A stretch of DNA of 34,753 nt, taken from JAWLGZ01 sp041690635 (lineage in GTDB: Bacteria > Pseudomonadota > Gammaproteobacteria > Thiohalomonadales > Thiohalomonadaceae). A model generated the notes under the pieces. That model had not been told where the DNA came from and did no database searches. It saw nothing but the letters and a program-made list of their open reading frames with translations. Positions within the stretch are counted from its first letter, which is position 1. Every line of letters starts with the position of its first letter. The position numbers and the translations under genes were made by a program. Shown in pieces: positions 33,955-34,753 of the stretch. Location of the stretch: NCBI GenBank assembly GCA_041690635.1, contig JAWLGZ010000007.1, forward strand, positions 1-34,753, written 5' to 3'.

Positions 33955-34536
33955 ATGGCACTGACCCCCTCGACCATGCTGGAGTTGGGCACCCCCGCCC
34001 CCGATTTCACCCTGCCCGAGCCGGCAACCGGCAATGCGATCTCTCTGGACGATTTCGCCGACGCGCGCGGCCTCGTGGTCATCTTCATGTGCAATCACTG
34101 CCCCTACGTGAAGCACCTCGCCGATGAGTTGGCCCGTTTCGGGCGTGACTGCCAGGCGCGCGGGGTGGCGGTGGTCGGCATCAACAGCAACGATCCGGCG
34201 CAGAAGGAGGGGGATGCCCCGGAGCACATGGCGGTCGAGGCCAGGAGCCGAGGTTACACCTTCCCCTACCTGTTCGATGCCGACCAGGCGGTGGCGAAGG
34301 CCTACCGGGCGGCCTGCACTCCCGATATCTACCTGTTCGATGCTGACCGGAAACTGATCTATCGAGGCCAATTCGATGACAGTCGGCCGGGCAACGAGCG
34401 TCCGGTGACCGGGGCCGATCTGCGTGCCGCGGTGAATGCACTGGTTGACGGTGGCCCGATACCGGAGCCGCAGATCCCGAGTATCGGCTGCAACATCAAG
34501 TGGAAGCCCGGCAACGAGCCGGACTACTTCGGCTGA
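33955..34536 (+). CDS. Peroxiredoxin/thioredoxin-like protein with CNHC motif
   Basis: A 193-aa AhpC/TSA-TlpA type protein without signal peptide, so cytosolic. It has the N-terminal APDFTLPE pattern, the redox motif MCNHCPYVKH (C46, C49) and a C-terminal segment IGCNIKWKPG with a third conserved cysteine. The family is widespread and is presumed to be a thiol-dependent redox protein; the substrate is unknown. ATG 33955 has AGGAG 5 bp upstream. It is 64 bp after mtnC and could be co-transcribed; a link to methionine salvage is not established. Confidence 0.88.
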   Translation: MALTPSTMLELGTPAPDFTLPEPATGNAISLDDFADARGLVVIFMCNHCPYVKHLADELARFGRDCQARGVAVVGINSNDPAQKEGDAPEHMAVEARSRGYTFPYLFDADQAVAKAYRAACTPDIYLFDADRKLIYRGQFDDSRPGNERPVTGADLRAAVNALVDGGPIPEPQIPSIGCNIKWKPGNEPDYFG

Positions 34537-34569
34537 TTGGTGTGAAGCAAAGTTTGTGACTTTCCGTAG

Positions 34570-34651
34570 GGCGCAATCTCATTGCGCCGGGTGAGCGCAA
34601 CGGCAGCACGGCGCAATAGGATTGGCAGTACGCGGACCCGGTCACAATCCT
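34570..34651. repeat. Palindromic intergenic element before right heptamer tract
   Basis: GGCGCAAT (34570-34577) and ATTGCGCC (34581-34588) form an 8-bp palindrome with a 3-nt loop. GGCGCAAT recurs at 34610-34617. AGGATTG (34618-34624) and CAATCCT (34645-34651) form another 7-bp pair. The element may act as a terminator-like or BIME-like structure after the redox gene. It abuts the heptamer array. Confidence 0.6.
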
Positions 34652-34655
34652 GCGC

Positions 34656-34753
34656 GACCACCGACCACCGACCACCGACCACCGACCACCGACCACCGAC
34701 CACCGACCACCGACCACCGACCACCGACCACCGACCACCGACCACCGACCACC
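34656..34753. repeat. Right heptamer tandem repeat (GACCACC)x14
   Basis: Fourteen perfect 7-bp units run to the end of the window. This is a rotation of the left-end unit in the same orientation, giving an exact overlap of about 94 bp between the two ends. The minus strand would read a VGGRWSV peptide repeat, which I do not regard as a gene. Confidence 0.97.

Noticed and set aside
34496..34745. Minus-strand open frame encoding a VGGRWSV heptapeptide repeat
   Set aside because: It is a by-product of the 7-bp tandem repeat (three units make 21 bp, so any frame is periodic), and runs into palindromic non-coding DNA with no ribosome site.

Overview
This 34.75 kb window is GC-rich chromosomal DNA from a gammaproteobacterium. 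The evidence is the rimP-nusA-infB-rbfA-truB-rpsO-pnp order, the style of the chemotaxis proteins and two TonB-dependent outer-membrane receptors. I cannot name a genus from sequence alone. Both ends stop inside the same 7-bp tandem repeat in the same orientation, so this looks like a contig broken at a repeat family, not a replicon or phage. Nothing indicates a transposon, prophage or CRISPR array.

Layout. (1) 1-262: heptamer repeat, then an initiator tRNA gene with a good sigma70-type promoter and an intrinsic terminator. (2) 448-16076: about 15.6 kb of same-strand, closely packed signalling genes: ParA-like ATPase, STAS protein, CheY, CheA, CheW, a NIT-domain chemoreceptor, CheR, CheD, CheB, a second unusual membrane-anchored MCP-like protein, a SpoIIAA-type STAS protein, a REC-PP2C-HATPase protein and a large GAF-PAS hybrid histidine kinase with its own HPt domain. 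(3) 16500-24994: the transcription/translation cluster rimP, nusA, infB, rbfA, truB, rpsO, pnp, preceded by an attenuator-like hairpin and closed by a strong terminator. (4) 25248-31603, minus strand: a likely metal (copper) uptake locus with an OprC/NosA-type TonB receptor, a CPPC thioredoxin-like protein, a His/Cys-rich Asp-box propeller protein and a second TonB receptor. (5) 32015-33890: methionine-salvage genes mtnB-mtnD-mtnC overlapping by 4 bp. (6) 33955-34536: a CxxC peroxiredoxin/thioredoxin-like protein, then palindromes and the right heptamer tract.

The signalling block is the most interesting part. The receptor hairpin tip resembles E. coli Tsr, and the CheY-A-W-MCP-R-D-B set forms a full adaptation system, yet the block has no cheZ, cheC or cheX. 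The MCP-like protein at 9512-10717 carries a DxxxQ helix motif (D326/Q330) matching the spacing of the catalytic D143/Q147 pair of CheZ. It ends in GEIELF, almost the same tail as CheD (GEIDLF). I propose that it is a receptor-shaped CheY phosphatase or scaffold, with a shared docking tail. Next to it, the STAS/REC-PP2C-HATPase pair matches the HsbA/HsbR partner switch of Pseudomonas, and the last gene offers an in-operon HPt domain that could feed the switch. The cluster may therefore join chemotaxis to a partner-switching output. These links are inferences from motifs and gene order.
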